Assembly: GCA_965112965.1 (NCBI GenBank)
Contig: CBCOTE010000022.1
Span: forward strand, 300,108 to 364,107
DNA: 64,000 nucleotides
Source: CBCOTE01 sp965112965
Lineage (GTDB): Bacteria; Desulfobacterota; Desulfovibrionia; Desulfovibrionales; Desulfovibrionaceae
Direction: 5' to 3'
A program made the translations under genes and the position numbers. The notes under the pieces are model-generated. The model saw only the letters and a program-made list of their open reading frames with translations. It had not been told where the DNA came from and ran no database searches. Below, piece by piece: positions 9,879 to 19,110 of the stretch (its first letter is position 1; every line of letters starts with the position of its first letter).

Positions 9879-11033
9879 CTATCGTGTCCTCAGTACCAGA
9901 GCCACGTCCTGTCCTACCTGACGCATTGAGCAGATTCTTAGCATAAGAGCCTGATTCATGTTGCGCACATTACGGCCTGTAAAAAGCGCGATAGCGTGGG
10001 CATCGCCGAGTACCTTAGGCGCTAGGTACAGCCACAGTTCGTCCGCCAGACCGGCATTAAAAAGACGTATACCTAGCGTGTTACCGCCCTCGCAAAGTAG
10101 GTAGCTGCACTGTAAGTCTTTCCACAGTCGATGTAGCCCCTGGCTGAGATCGATGTTCCTGCCTGAGGGATTGAGCCCCCAGACACGGCAGCCCAGGTGC
10201 TTCAGCATAATAGCGTTTTTCGAGGCCGCAGCAGATTTGGTGGTGAAGAAGATCGTTTCTGTAGGGCGGTGCTGGAGTAGGTAGTATGGAGCATCTGGTT
10301 TAGGTAGACAGCTTGTGACCACAATGGCTAAGGGTTGTTGGAATAGGCCTTTATCTTTTATTGCGTTTTCGATGGATCGCCCGTATTCAGCTCGACGGGC
10401 AGTTAGTCGTGGGTTGTCCTGCACGAAGGTGTGGCCACCCACCAATACTGCTTGCACCCGGCTGCGTAGTTTGTGTACCTCAGCCCTGGCTTCAGGACCA
10501 CTAATCCACTGCGAATGCCCTATGCGTGTGGCGATTTTACCATCTAGTGTACAGGCCAGCTTGAGTACTACATAAGGCCGCTGGCCTAATTTCCAGACCC
10601 GAAAATCAGCGATTAGGTCTTTGCAGGCCTGGAAGGCAATATCTGTATGTACTATCACCCCCTGCTCGCGCAGGAAGGCGACACTGCCTCCGGTCACGAA
10701 GGGATTAGGGTCGGTCGTACCTACAAATACTTCGCCGATGCCTGCTTCCAAGATAGCCCTGGTGCATGGCGGCGTCTTGCCTATATGATTACATGGTTCC
10801 AGTGTCACCCATAAGGAACAGTCTGCCGGGTCAAATCCTTTACGTCGGCAGTCGGTTATGGCCTCTACTTCGGCATGGGGATAGCCGTAGCCGCGGTGCC
10901 AGCCTTCGGCTATTATAATCCCATCTTTGACCAGTACCGCGCCTACGCAGGGGTTGGGCGGCGTGAGCCAACGCCCTCGTTCGGCAAGTTCCACGGCTCG
11001 AAGCATGATACGTTCGTTGTCGCCTGATATCAT
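9879..11033 (-). CDS. ribD: Riboflavin biosynthesis deaminase/reductase RibD
   Basis: Bifunctional enzyme that deaminates the pyrimidine product of GTP cyclohydrolase II and then reduces its ribosyl side chain with NADPH. The N-terminal deaminase zinc site is complete: HAE at residues 53-55 and PC...GKTPPC with Cys 81 and Cys 90. The C-terminal reductase domain starts near residue 150 with the substrate-binding KLACTLDGKIAT segment and the SQWISGPEAR motif. At 384 residues it is full length. First gene of the rib operon and only 13 bases upstream of ribE. I see no FMN riboswitch in the short (about 90-base) region before it. Confidence 0.96.
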   Translation of the reverse strand: MISGDNERIMLRAVELAERGRWLTPPNPCVGAVLVKDGIIIAEGWHRGYGYPHAEVEAITDCRRKGFDPADCSLWVTLEPCNHIGKTPPCTRAILEAGIGEVFVGTTDPNPFVTGGSVAFLREQGVIVHTDIAFQACKDLIADFRVWKLGQRPYVVLKLACTLDGKIATRIGHSQWISGPEARAEVHKLRSRVQAVLVGGHTFVQDNPRLTARRAEYGRSIENAIKDKGLFQQPLAIVVTSCLPKPDAPYYLLQHRPTETIFFTTKSAAASKNAIMLKHLGCRVWGLNPSGRNIDLSQGLHRLWKDLQCSYLLCEGGNTLGIRLFNAGLADELWLYLAPKVLGDAHAIALFTGRNVRNMNQALMLRICSMRQVGQDVALVLRTR

Positions 11034-11122
11034 GTATTTTTGTTAGTATCCTGTGGCAGCAACGACTAGTTGTTCCGGGCCAGAGGGCTGGAACAATTCT
11101 GACTTTTTATTCGGTTTGTAGT

Positions 11123-11659
11123 TTACTTTTTGGTTTTATCTAAGGGAAAATAATAGTATGGTACGCCGGCTTTCTTAAGCATGCCCTCGGCCATTTCATC
11201 AGGATATGACTCAGCGAAAGTTATGGATTTAACGCTGCAGTTTATAAGCATTTTTGAACAAATGAGGCAGGGTTGCGTGGTGCAGTAGATGTCCGCTCTA
11301 CGAATGGCCACCCCATGTAATGCAGCCTGGATGATAACATTCTGCTCGGCGTGTAGGCCGCTGCAGATCTCGTGACGCTGGCCCGACGGTACACTCATCT
11401 GCTCCCGTAGGCATCCGACCTCGGTACAGTGCCGGATGTCGGAGGGAGCGCCGTTGTAGCCCGTTGCCAGGATGCGTTTATCTTTAACCGCCACAGCACC
11501 GACCTTGCGTCGAAGACAGGTGGAGCGTTCGGAAACTAGGAAGCAGATCTGTATGAAGTAATGATCCCACGGTAAGCGACTATGCATGACATAGGACGGT
11601 GCCCTTACGGCCCAAAAATGGCTAGCCGTAGGATCCTGGTTAACAGTTGGGTCGGGCAA
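11123..11659 (-). CDS. dCMP deaminase family protein (ComEB-like)
   Basis: Zinc-dependent deaminase of the deoxycytidylate deaminase family, converting dCMP to dUMP for thymidylate synthesis. The zinc ligands and catalytic Glu are present: HAE at residues 103-105 and PCLIC with Cys 131 and Cys 134. The preceding region has the [10 protein letters not shown] and GYNGAPS segments and extra Cys/His residues typical of dCMP deaminases rather than of cytidine or tRNA adenosine deaminases. Its product is the substrate of ThyX, encoded at 26.5 kb. It lies between glyA and ribD on the same strand. The family is clear; the exact substrate is inferred. Confidence 0.9.
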   Translation of the reverse strand: MPDPTVNQDPTASHFWAVRAPSYVMHSRLPWDHYFIQICFLVSERSTCLRRKVGAVAVKDKRILATGYNGAPSDIRHCTEVGCLREQMSVPSGQRHEICSGLHAEQNVIIQAALHGVAIRRADIYCTTQPCLICSKMLINCSVKSITFAESYPDEMAEGMLKKAGVPYYYFPLDKTKK

Positions 11660-11680
11660 TCTTCCAAGGGGGCCGGTGGG

Positions 11681-12919
11681 CTACCAGGCGAACAGTGGGT
11701 ACTGCCGCGCGAAGGCTTGGACTTCCATGCTGATGGCAGTCAGCCGGGTCTCATTTTCTACATTTGTCAGGGCGTCCACGATCCAGCTGGAGATCTGCGC
11801 CATTTCTGGTTCTTTCATACCGCGGGTAGTTACGGCCGGAGTGCCTAATCTGATACCAGACGTCACAAAAGGCGAACGCGTATCGAAAGGTATATTATTT
11901 CGATTGACTGTGATGCTTGCTTTATCTAGAGCGACCTGTGCATCTTTACCAGTGATATTTTTATTGCTCAGATCCACGAGTATGAGATGGTTATCCGTGC
12001 CTCCAGAGACTAGTTCAAAATTAGCATCTTGGAGATGTTTAGCTAGAGACTGTGCATTTGCTAGGATTTGAGCCTGGTAAGTACGGAAGTCAGGCCGTAG
12101 GGCCTCTCTTAGAGCTACAGCCTTTGCCGCTATGACGTGCATAAGTGGACCACCCTGGATACTTGGGAAGACTTGGGAGTCCAGATTTTTGGCGTGCTCC
12201 GCGCTGGTGAAGATTATGCCGCCGCGGGGGCCGCGTAAGGTTTTGTGCGTGGTGGCGGTGGTGTAGTGGGCATGGGAGATGGGGGTGGGGTGTAGTTTGG
12301 CGGCTACTAGGCCGGCAATATGGGCGATATCGACCAAGAGCACAGCCCCCACTTCGTCAGCGATGGCCCGGAAGCGGGCGAAATCAATAGTTCGTGGGTA
12401 AGCTGAGTAGCCAGTGATAATCATTTTCGGTCGGTGTTTTTGGGATAGGGCTATCACTTGGTCGTAGTCGATAGTCTTGGTTTCTCGTGATACGCCGTAG
12501 AAGATGATGTTATAGAACTTGCCAGAGAAACTAGCAGGGCTACCGTGGGAAAGGTGGCCGCCATGGGAGAGGTTCATACCCAATACTGTATCCCCGGGCT
12601 TTAAGGCTGCCAGATAAATGGCCATGTTGGCTTGTGTGCCTGAATGTGGTTGGACGTTGACGTGCTCAGCCCCAAAGAGAACCTTGGCTCGATTTCGAGC
12701 CAGATCTTCGACTTGGTCTACGTATTCGCAGCCGCCATAGTAGCGCTTTTTCGGGTAGCCCTCAGCATACTTGTGGGTTAATACTGTGGCCATAGTCTCT
12801 CGTACTGCATTAGAAATGAAGTTTTCCGATGCGATGAGTTCTAGGTTGCAGATTTGGCGTTCAGTCTCACGATAGACGGCGCGGCCGACTTCCGGATCGT
12901 TTAGCAATAATTCTTGCAT
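11681..12919 (-). CDS. glyA: Serine hydroxymethyltransferase
   Basis: PLP enzyme that interconverts serine and glycine and charges tetrahydrofolate with a one-carbon unit. The PLP-binding lysine is in the [15 protein letters not shown] motif (Lys 226), and the cofactor-binding [10 protein letters not shown] segment lies near residue 90. I start the gene at the ATG at 12919 because an AAGGAA ribosome-binding site precedes it and the next residues match the family N-terminus. The reading frame is open 53 codons further upstream, but that extension overlaps the 3' end of fabF and is not protein-like. This gives 412 residues, the family norm. Confidence 0.97.
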   Translation of the reverse strand: MQELLLNDPEVGRAVYRETERQICNLELIASENFISNAVRETMATVLTHKYAEGYPKKRYYGGCEYVDQVEDLARNRAKVLFGAEHVNVQPHSGTQANMAIYLAALKPGDTVLGMNLSHGGHLSHGSPASFSGKFYNIIFYGVSRETKTIDYDQVIALSQKHRPKMIITGYSAYPRTIDFARFRAIADEVGAVLLVDIAHIAGLVAAKLHPTPISHAHYTTATTHKTLRGPRGGIIFTSAEHAKNLDSQVFPSIQGGPLMHVIAAKAVALREALRPDFRTYQAQILANAQSLAKHLQDANFELVSGGTDNHLILVDLSNKNITGKDAQVALDKASITVNRNNIPFDTRSPFVTSGIRLGTPAVTTRGMKEPEMAQISSWIVDALTNVENETRLTAISMEVQAFARQYPLFAW

Positions 12920-12957
12920 GGTGTCATTTCCTTTGCAGAGCGGTTGCGCGGAAGCTG

Positions 12958-14202
12958 CTAGCCGTCCCAGCGTTTGAATAGCAGACAAGCATTGGTGCCG
13001 CCGAAGCCAAAGGAGTTGTTTAACACGTACTCCACCTGCCGAATACGCGACCCGTCGGCTAAATAGTCCAAGTCGCAATTTTTGTCCGGGTTTTCTAGGT
13101 TGATAGTTCCTGGCAAGATGCCGTGGTGCAGGGTGAGTACGGCGAATACGCTTTCCACACCGCCGGATCCACCTAAAAGGTGCCCGATCATACTCTTATT
13201 GCCCGTGATAGCCAGATTTTTAGCGTGGTTGCCGAACACAGTTTTTATAGCCCGAGTCTCGCAGACATCATTGAGCTCGGTGGAGGTGCCGTGGGCGTTA
13301 ATATGTTCTACGGCTTCTGGGATAATCTCGGCTTCTCGCAGGGCGGCCTGCATGGCTAAGGCCATGCCTCGGCCGTCTTCGGGTGGAGCGGTCATATGGT
13401 AGGCGTCACCCGAGGCGCCAAAGCCGACGATTTCAGCATAGATTTTTGCTCCGCGGATCCGGGCATGCTCTAATTTTTCTAGGAGTAGCATACCACAGCC
13501 CTCACCCATGACAAAGCCGTCGCGGTCGCGGTCAAAGGGTCGTGAGGCACGTGTTGGGGCATCGTTTCGGATGGACAGGGCTTTAAGAGCGTTGAAGCCG
13601 GCTACGGCTAAGGGCTCTATGACCGATTCCACTCCGCCGGTGAGCATTATATTGGCCCGGCCGAGCTTGATTTCAGAGTAGGCGTAACCGATACCATGTA
13701 GGCCTGAGGCGCAGGCTGAGGCAGTGGCTAGGTTTGGCCCCATGGCGCCCGTGGCTATAGATATTTGCCCTGGCGCCATGTTGGCTATGACCACTGGGAT
13801 GAAGAAAGGGGACACTCGCTGCGGGCCGACGTCTACTAACTTGGCGTGAGTGCGACAGATGCATTCGAGGCCCCCTAAGCCACAACCCAGGATACAACCT
13901 GTGTACGGTGCGGCTTCAGGAGTGATATGGTAGTCAGCGTCGGCTAGAAGCATATGGCCACAGGCCACGGCGTACTGGGCAAAGAGTTCCATACGTTTGA
14001 TTGCCTTGGCCGGCAGGAAATTCTTGGCTTTAAAGTCATTGACCTGTCCTGCGATCTTTGTGGCGTGTTCCGATGTGTCGAAGCGGGTGATGGGCCCAAT
14101 GCCTGAGACGCCGGCCACAAGGTTATTCCAGCTGGTGGCCGCATCATTTCCTATGGGGGTAATGGCAGCGACGCCAGTGACGACGACTCGATTTCCGATC
14201 AT
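12958..14202 (-). CDS. fabF: Beta-ketoacyl-ACP synthase II
   Basis: Elongating condensing enzyme of type II fatty-acid synthesis. The Cys-His-His triad is complete: Cys 164 in TASACASG, His 304 in NAHGTST and His 341 in [11 protein letters not shown]. The glycine-rich C-terminal [11 protein letters not shown] motif is present. At 414 residues it is full length. It follows acpP in the fab operon and precedes glyA by 38 bases. Confidence 0.97.
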   Translation of the reverse strand: MIGNRVVVTGVAAITPIGNDAATSWNNLVAGVSGIGPITRFDTSEHATKIAGQVNDFKAKNFLPAKAIKRMELFAQYAVACGHMLLADADYHITPEAAPYTGCILGCGLGGLECICRTHAKLVDVGPQRVSPFFIPVVIANMAPGQISIATGAMGPNLATASACASGLHGIGYAYSEIKLGRANIMLTGGVESVIEPLAVAGFNALKALSIRNDAPTRASRPFDRDRDGFVMGEGCGMLLLEKLEHARIRGAKIYAEIVGFGASGDAYHMTAPPEDGRGMALAMQAALREAEIIPEAVEHINAHGTSTELNDVCETRAIKTVFGNHAKNLAITGNKSMIGHLLGGSGGVESVFAVLTLHHGILPGTINLENPDKNCDLDYLADGSRIRQVEYVLNNSFGFGGTNACLLFKRWDG

Positions 14203-14328
14203 GCACGACCTCGTATATGCGTTACTTCAGGAATGGTGTCGTTACCGTGCGTGACTGTTAAAATAGTTAGACGATGCGCCGGCTTTAATCATCAGGGACT
14301 ACCTTTCCTAGAGTTGTCCTCTAGGTTT

Positions 14329-14559
14329 CTATTGTTTTGTCTTGATGTAGGAGACAGCATCTTGGACCTTAAGAATTTTCTGGGCATCGTTATCGTCAAT
14401 TTCGATGCCGAATTCTTCTTCCATGGCCATGATAAGCTCGGTTAGATCTAATGAGTCGGCCCCTAGATCTTCGATAAAGGCGGCTTCGAGCTTCACTTCT
14501 TTTTCGGCTACGCCTAGTTGATCCATAATGATTTTCTTGACTTTTTCTTCGATGAACAT
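14329..14559 (-). CDS. acpP: Acyl carrier protein
   Basis: Carries growing acyl chains on a phosphopantetheine arm. The attachment Ser is in the [10 protein letters not shown] motif (Ser 36). I choose the ATG at 14559 (76 residues) over an in-frame ATG four codons upstream, because a GGAGG ribosome-binding site lies six bases before the downstream ATG and would be inside the coding region otherwise. Strongly acidic, as expected. Positioned between fabG and fabF, the standard fab order. Confidence 0.97.
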   Translation of the reverse strand: MFIEEKVKKIIMDQLGVAEKEVKLEAAFIEDLGADSLDLTELIMAMEEEFGIEIDDNDAQKILKVQDAVSYIKTKQ

Positions 14560-14618
14560 ATGCGCCTCCATCAGATTATTTCTTTTTTATCAGGATAATT
14601 ATGTCTGGCCTATAGCGG

Positions 14619-15362
14619 TCAGCAGTAGAGTCCGCCGTTGACCGATATTACTTGGCCGGTGATGTACTTGGCATCATCTGAGGCCAAGAAGGCCACGGTA
14701 GCGGCCACCTCTTCTACGCGGCCTAGACGGCCTAGAGGAATTTTTTCTAGAATTTTTTTGCGGACCTGTTCGGAGAGGACCGAGGTCATGTCGGTTTCGA
14801 TGAAACCCGGGGCTACGGCGTTGACCGTCACACCGCGTGGGGCTAGTTCTAGGGCTACGCTTTTAGTCAGACCAATAAGTCCGGCTTTGGAGGCGGCGTA
14901 GTTGGTCTGGCCTGTATTGCCTGTGAGTCCGACCACTGAAGCCATATTTATAATACGGCCGCTGCGTTGTTTGACCATGAATTTGGCCGCCTCTCTGGTG
15001 CAGTGGAAAGCGCCGGCCAGGTTTACCTGAAGGACACGTTGGAAGTCCTCATCCTTCATACGCAGGAGTAGCTGGTCTTTAGTGATTCCGGCATTGTTTA
15101 CTAGTACTTCCAGTTGTACTTTGTCCTTGATTTCAGTCTGGAAGAAGGCTGTTACAGCGGCGATATCTGAGACGTCCAAAGGGAAGGCGCAGGCGTTGCC
15201 TCCTGTGTCGATAATAATTTTACATACGGCCTGGGCCTCAACTGGTTTTTTTACGTAGGTGAGGTAGATAGTGCGGCCGGTATCGGCGAGCCGTAAAGCT
15301 ATGGCGCGACCGATGCCGCGGGAGCCGCCGGTGACGAGGACAACGGGAGGCAGGTCGCGCAT
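14619..15362 (-). CDS. fabG: 3-oxoacyl-ACP reductase
   Basis: NADPH-dependent short-chain dehydrogenase that reduces the keto group in each elongation cycle. Cofactor motif TGGSRGIG at residues 11-18, NNAG at 89-92, catalytic triad Ser 142, Tyr 155 and Lys 159 (YAASK), and the VAPGFIETDM segment typical of FabG. At 247 residues it is the normal length. A run of seven A in the coding strand is in frame. Between fabH and acpP, which separates it from the many other short-chain dehydrogenases. Confidence 0.96.
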   Translation of the reverse strand: MRDLPPVVLVTGGSRGIGRAIALRLADTGRTIYLTYVKKPVEAQAVCKIIIDTGGNACAFPLDVSDIAAVTAFFQTEIKDKVQLEVLVNNAGITKDQLLLRMKDEDFQRVLQVNLAGAFHCTREAAKFMVKQRSGRIINMASVVGLTGNTGQTNYAASKAGLIGLTKSVALELAPRGVTVNAVAPGFIETDMTSVLSEQVRKKILEKIPLGRLGRVEEVAATVAFLASDDAKYITGQVISVNGGLYC

Positions 15363-15435
15363 GGCTTGTCTTCTTGTAGTAAAAGGCCGTGTATGATGTT
15401 AACTATACCCTAATTGTTGGTGAGTTGCAATTGCG

Positions 15436-16428
15436 TCAAAACTGCAAAAGTCCGGCGCCCCAGGTCATACCGCCGCCGAAAGTGGCCAGAAGTACGCGGG
15501 CACCGGGCCGGATACAACCTGTAGCAAAGGCTTCCACTAGGGCGATGGGTATGGAGGCTGCCGAGGTGTTGCCGTAGTGCTGGACGTTGGTGAAGCACTT
15601 CTCTTTGGAAAAACCTAGGCGCGAAGCTACGGCGTCGATGATGCGCATGTTGGCCTGGTGGGGAATAAATAAGTCTATATCAGCCTTAGTGATGCCATTT
15701 TTTTCGAGTATATCTTTGACCACAGTGCTCAGATTCCGTACGGCTAACTTGAAGACTTCTTGGCCTGACATCTGGATAAAAAAATCATTATCGGCGGGCT
15801 CGCCATGACGTAGGGGGTAGGCCGAACCACCGCCTTTGATCGTGAGTAGGTCAGCATGTGCACCGTCCGAGGATAGAATGATGTCGTCGATGGTGGCCAT
15901 GGCTTGGCATTGTTTCTGGGCGGCTACAATAACTGCGCCAGCGCCGTCGCCAAAGAGGACGCAAGTGTGCCGGTCTTTCCAGTTGGTTCGTGAAGTAAGT
16001 ATATCGGCGCCAACCACAAGCACTTTGGTCTGGATATCCAGGGCTACCAGACTGCGAGCTATATAGAGCGCATAAAGAAAGCCCGCGCAAGCTGCATTGA
16101 TGTCGAAAGCGACTCGATTTTTGATGCCCAGTTTATATTGGAGCCGCACTGCGGCTGATGGGCAGTAGGTATCTGGAGTTAAGGTGGCGACGATGATGTG
16201 TGTTAGTTCCTCGGGGTGTATTCTGGCCGTGGCTAGAGCTTGCTGCGTAGCCTCCATGGATATATCCGAAGTGGCTTGATCCGGGGTGGCGATACGCCGT
16301 TCCTTTATACCGGTACGGGCAGTGATCCATTCGTCGCTGGTATCGACGATTTTTTCTAGATCGGCATTGGTTAATATCTGCTGAGGCAGATAGGACCCCA
16401 TGCCAAGAATAATAGTCCGGTGCTTCAT
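15436..16428 (-). CDS. fabH: Beta-ketoacyl-ACP synthase III
   Basis: Initiates fatty-acid synthesis by condensing acetyl-CoA with malonyl-ACP. The Cys-His-Asn triad is intact: Cys 114 in NAACAGF, His 257 in IPHQAN and Asn 287 in YGNTSAA. The length of 330 residues is normal. Lies downstream of plsX in the fab/pls cluster, with a 177-base gap between them that holds no gene. Confidence 0.97.
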   Translation of the reverse strand: MKHRTIILGMGSYLPQQILTNADLEKIVDTSDEWITARTGIKERRIATPDQATSDISMEATQQALATARIHPEELTHIIVATLTPDTYCPSAAVRLQYKLGIKNRVAFDINAACAGFLYALYIARSLVALDIQTKVLVVGADILTSRTNWKDRHTCVLFGDGAGAVIVAAQKQCQAMATIDDIILSSDGAHADLLTIKGGGSAYPLRHGEPADNDFFIQMSGQEVFKLAVRNLSTVVKDILEKNGITKADIDLFIPHQANMRIIDAVASRLGFSKEKCFTNVQHYGNTSAASIPIALVEAFATGCIRPGARVLLATFGGGMTWGAGLLQF

Positions 16429-16605
16429 TGATGTATTTGGTTTATTTGGCCATTTGTCTGCGGCAGAGTATCACTAGACTCTAGGAAGGTGCACGGTGGC
16501 TAATTACAGTACCGAAATTCTTAGCATAAGTCAGAGTGGGGATCAGTAGTTTGTTTTGTTGATGGGGGAAGAAGGTTGAGTATCTCCAGAGGGGTAGGTT
16601 TTTGT

Positions 16606-17652
16606 TCAGCGCTTCATGGCGGCTTTGCCGAAACGTGTCAGCTCTTCGTTGGCCGACAGCTCAGCCATGAGGTGTTTGTTGGCTTTTTTTTCAATGAGCT
16701 TCGCGGCCATGCCTATGGCGCGGTTCATGGCTTTGGCATTGGAGGAGCCATGACAGACGATGACGATGCCTTTTAGGCCGATGAGCGGGGCGCCTCCGTA
16801 CTCGGCCCAGTCAACAAGTTTGGAGAAGCGGTGGAAAGCGTCCAGAGTGAGCAGGGCTCCAAAGCGGGAGATTAGCCCTTTATTGAGTTCGCGCTTGAGT
16901 ACCTGTGAAAGAGAGGTAGTCAGACCCTCGCAGAGTTTGAGTACCACGTTGCCTACAAAACCATCGCATACCACCACGTCTAAGTTGCCAGAAAAAATGT
17001 CCCGTCCCTCCACATTACCTACGAAGTTGAGCGAGGTCATCTTGAAGAGTTCGAAGGCCTCCTTGACTTGGAAGTTACCTTTGCCCTTTTCTTCGCCAAT
17101 GGACAGAATGCCTACCTGTGGTCTGGGGATACCCAGCATGTCACGGGCTAACACGTCAGCCATGAGCCCAAACTGGAAGAGGTGATAGGGTTTGCAATCC
17201 ACGTTGGCGCCTACGTCTATAAGCACCATGGGATTTTTTTCGGTGAACATCATGCTGGCTAATGCGGGCCGCTCTACACCAGGGATACGGCCTAGGGAAA
17301 ACATACCGCTGGCAACAGTAGCCCCGGAATTGCCTGCGCTGACCACACCTTGTGCCTGGCCACTAGCTACTAATTGGATAGCCACGTTGACCGAAGCATC
17401 CTTCTTGCTGCGTAGGACATCTGATGGCTTGTCGTCCATTTCCACTACCTGACTCGCATGCACTATGCGGATAGTCAGATGGTCGGCGTACAGCTGCTTG
17501 AGTTCGTTGCGGATGATAGTTTCGTCCCCCACGAGGACGAGATTCGCTTCGACCTCCTTGAGGGCATCTACGGCACCGGCGATGAGCACGCCGGGGCCAT
17601 AGTCACCACCCATGACATCAACAGCGATGATCGGTTTGGAGTTGGATATCAT
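16606..17652 (-). CDS. plsX: Phosphate acyltransferase PlsX
   Basis: Peripheral membrane enzyme that converts acyl-ACP to acyl-phosphate for phospholipid synthesis. The N-terminal AVDVMGGDYGP motif and internal VSAGNSGAT and VDVGANVDCKP segments are family signatures. I place the start at the ATG at 17652, which overlaps the rpmF stop codon as ATGA, a translational-coupling arrangement; a TTG six codons further upstream is also in frame but would lie inside rpmF. At 348 residues it is the usual size. The partner PlsY is not in the window. Confidence 0.95.
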   Translation of the reverse strand: MISNSKPIIAVDVMGGDYGPGVLIAGAVDALKEVEANLVLVGDETIIRNELKQLYADHLTIRIVHASQVVEMDDKPSDVLRSKKDASVNVAIQLVASGQAQGVVSAGNSGATVASGMFSLGRIPGVERPALASMMFTEKNPMVLIDVGANVDCKPYHLFQFGLMADVLARDMLGIPRPQVGILSIGEEKGKGNFQVKEAFELFKMTSLNFVGNVEGRDIFSGNLDVVVCDGFVGNVVLKLCEGLTTSLSQVLKRELNKGLISRFGALLTLDAFHRFSKLVDWAEYGGAPLIGLKGIVIVCHGSSNAKAMNRAIGMAAKLIEKKANKHLMAELSANEELTRFGKAAMKR

Positions 17653-17849
17653 TCTGTCCGGTGGCTGCAATTTAATTCTTCGCGTTTTAAGTATTGGCGT
17701 CCCTTATAGGTGCCGCAGCTAGGGCAGACGCGATGGGATAGGGATGGTTCGCCACACTTACAAAAGATGACGGTGGGAACGGCTAGGTGGTCGTGGGAAC
17801 GACGCATGCCTTTACGAGATTTGGAAGTACGTTTTTTTGGCAGAGCCAT
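17649..17849 (-). CDS. rpmF: 50S ribosomal protein L32
   Basis: Small ribosomal protein, 66 residues. The N-terminus ALPKKRTSKSRKGMRRSHD is diagnostic, and the zinc-ribbon form is shown by CKC followed by CPSC. Stop codon overlaps the plsX start (ATGA). Order DUF177-rpmF-plsX-fabH is the widespread bacterial arrangement that links ribosome and lipid synthesis. Confidence 0.97.
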   Translation of the reverse strand: MALPKKRTSKSRKGMRRSHDHLAVPTVIFCKCGEPSLSHRVCPSCGTYKGRQYLKREELNCSHRTE

Positions 17850-17949
17850 AGAGGTCTATCCTTAAATGTTTTTTTGTTTACGATAGCGCTTGAGCAAAGC
17901 TACCATGGATTTTAGGACGGTGGATTCATGAATTAAGCGCCGCAGTATT

Positions 17950-18561
17950 TTATCTTTTATCTATAAGATTGTGTAAGCTAGATAGCCGGAGATCTGCGGT
18001 TTGCTTGGCGCATTTGCAAGGACCACTGGTTAGATTATAGCCGCACGTCGGGCACAGGCCTAGACATTTTAAAGTGCACAGCGGCTTGACTGGCATAGCC
18101 AGGATAAATTCTTCCCAGAGAAGACTGCTTACATCTAGTTTTAGCACTGGGCCATGCCAGTATAACAGCCTTTGATCACTTGTTTCATTTTGATTAGGTT
18201 GGGCCATAGGTGTCTGGACAATTTTTCTTTGGCGGTTTTGGCCGTAGTTTTTATCGTAGCTGGTTAGCATCTGGGGCAGCGGCTTGATTTCTTCGTACTC
18301 TTCGAATGTGCTATTCAGTACAATTTTAGCTGGTTCAGCACAGCGGTCACATGGCACTAATACTGTTCCGTTTAGATTACCCTTAATATGGTAACCTTTG
18401 TGGTACGGTATTAAGATAAAAGCAGCCGAGATTGGGGGCTCGCCCATTGTATACGACATTTTGAATTTTATCCAAAGGTCGGTCCATAGTTTTGAATCGA
18501 AAAAGAAAAATTTCTGGCCTTCAGCCGGGATGTTTTTTAAGGATAACCATATTTGTACCAT
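17950..18561 (-). CDS. DUF177 (YceD) family protein
   Basis: Member of the YceD/DUF177 family, which is almost always encoded before rpmF and has been linked to 23S rRNA accumulation. At 203 residues it has the family layout: an N-terminal beta-rich part, a CDRC motif near residue 95 in the core, and a C-terminal Cys-rich CLGLCPTCG segment typical of the family. First gene of the DUF177-rpmF-plsX-fabH-fabG-acpP-fabF series; its promoter must lie in the 183-base divergent gap shared with rpmB. Confidence 0.88.
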   Translation of the reverse strand: MVQIWLSLKNIPAEGQKFFFFDSKLWTDLWIKFKMSYTMGEPPISAAFILIPYHKGYHIKGNLNGTVLVPCDRCAEPAKIVLNSTFEEYEEIKPLPQMLTSYDKNYGQNRQRKIVQTPMAQPNQNETSDQRLLYWHGPVLKLDVSSLLWEEFILAMPVKPLCTLKCLGLCPTCGYNLTSGPCKCAKQTADLRLSSLHNLIDKR

Positions 18562-18744
18562 AAATTTCTCGTGAAGAAAGACTCGCTAGCCAAGCAGCGT
18601 GTCCGTGTCAAGAAAAAAGCTTGCTAAACGAGATGGCGTTGGAGTAAAAAAGTAAAATTCTTTTAGGGTAGATATTTTTTTTGCGCCTCGCGCATGTACA
18701 GAAGTTAATCTGTAGTCGATACGTTTATTAAGGAGGACCCAGCC
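18562..18744. promoter_or_regulatory. Divergent intergenic region between DUF177 and rpmB
   Basis: The only region from which both the minus-strand lipid/ribosomal cluster and plus-strand rpmB can start, so it must contain divergent promoters. The rpmB side has a strong AAGGAGG ribosome-binding site at about 18730-18736. I could not identify confident -35/-10 pairs by eye. Confidence 0.45.
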
Positions 18745-18954
18745 ATGGGCAAAGAATGTGATATTTGTGGCAAAAAACCTCAAGTTGGCAATCGTGTAAG
18801 CCACGCTAACAACCGCTCCAAGCGTCGGTTTAACATCAACCTGCGCGAGGTGCGCGCTATCCTTCTTTCAGGGCAGGTTAGGCGTTTTTGTGTGTGCACT
18901 CGTTGCCTACGTTCGGGCGCTGTAGTTAAGCCGTTTATTAAAAAATCCGAATAG
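18745..18954 (+). CDS. rpmB: 50S ribosomal protein L28
   Basis: 69 residues, zinc-binding form with CDIC at residues 6-9 and a second CVCTRC cluster near residue 50. The conserved GNRVSHANNRSKRRFNINL block identifies L28. An AAGGAGG ribosome-binding site eight bases before the ATG fixes the start. Transcribed divergently from the DUF177-rpmF cluster. Confidence 0.97.
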   Translation: MGKECDICGKKPQVGNRVSHANNRSKRRFNINLREVRAILLSGQVRRFCVCTRCLRSGAVVKPFIKKSE

Positions 18955-19110
18955 TTGCTCTGAGATGTCTGGATGTCTACTTACCTCCTTTTTTTTAGAT
19001 ATAGAGTGTCCTTCCGGATAGCACAATGTTATTTTTTTGTAGTAGTGCTAGACGAATCGTTGCCCTTGTGGTTTTTTTTATGATGTCTGTTTGCTAGCTT
19101 GCTGTGTCTT

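Noticed and set aside
12920..13078. N-terminal extension of glyA by 53 codons
   Set aside because: It overlaps the end of fabF, is not protein-like for this family, and the ATG at 12919 has a good ribosome-binding site and matches the known N-terminus.
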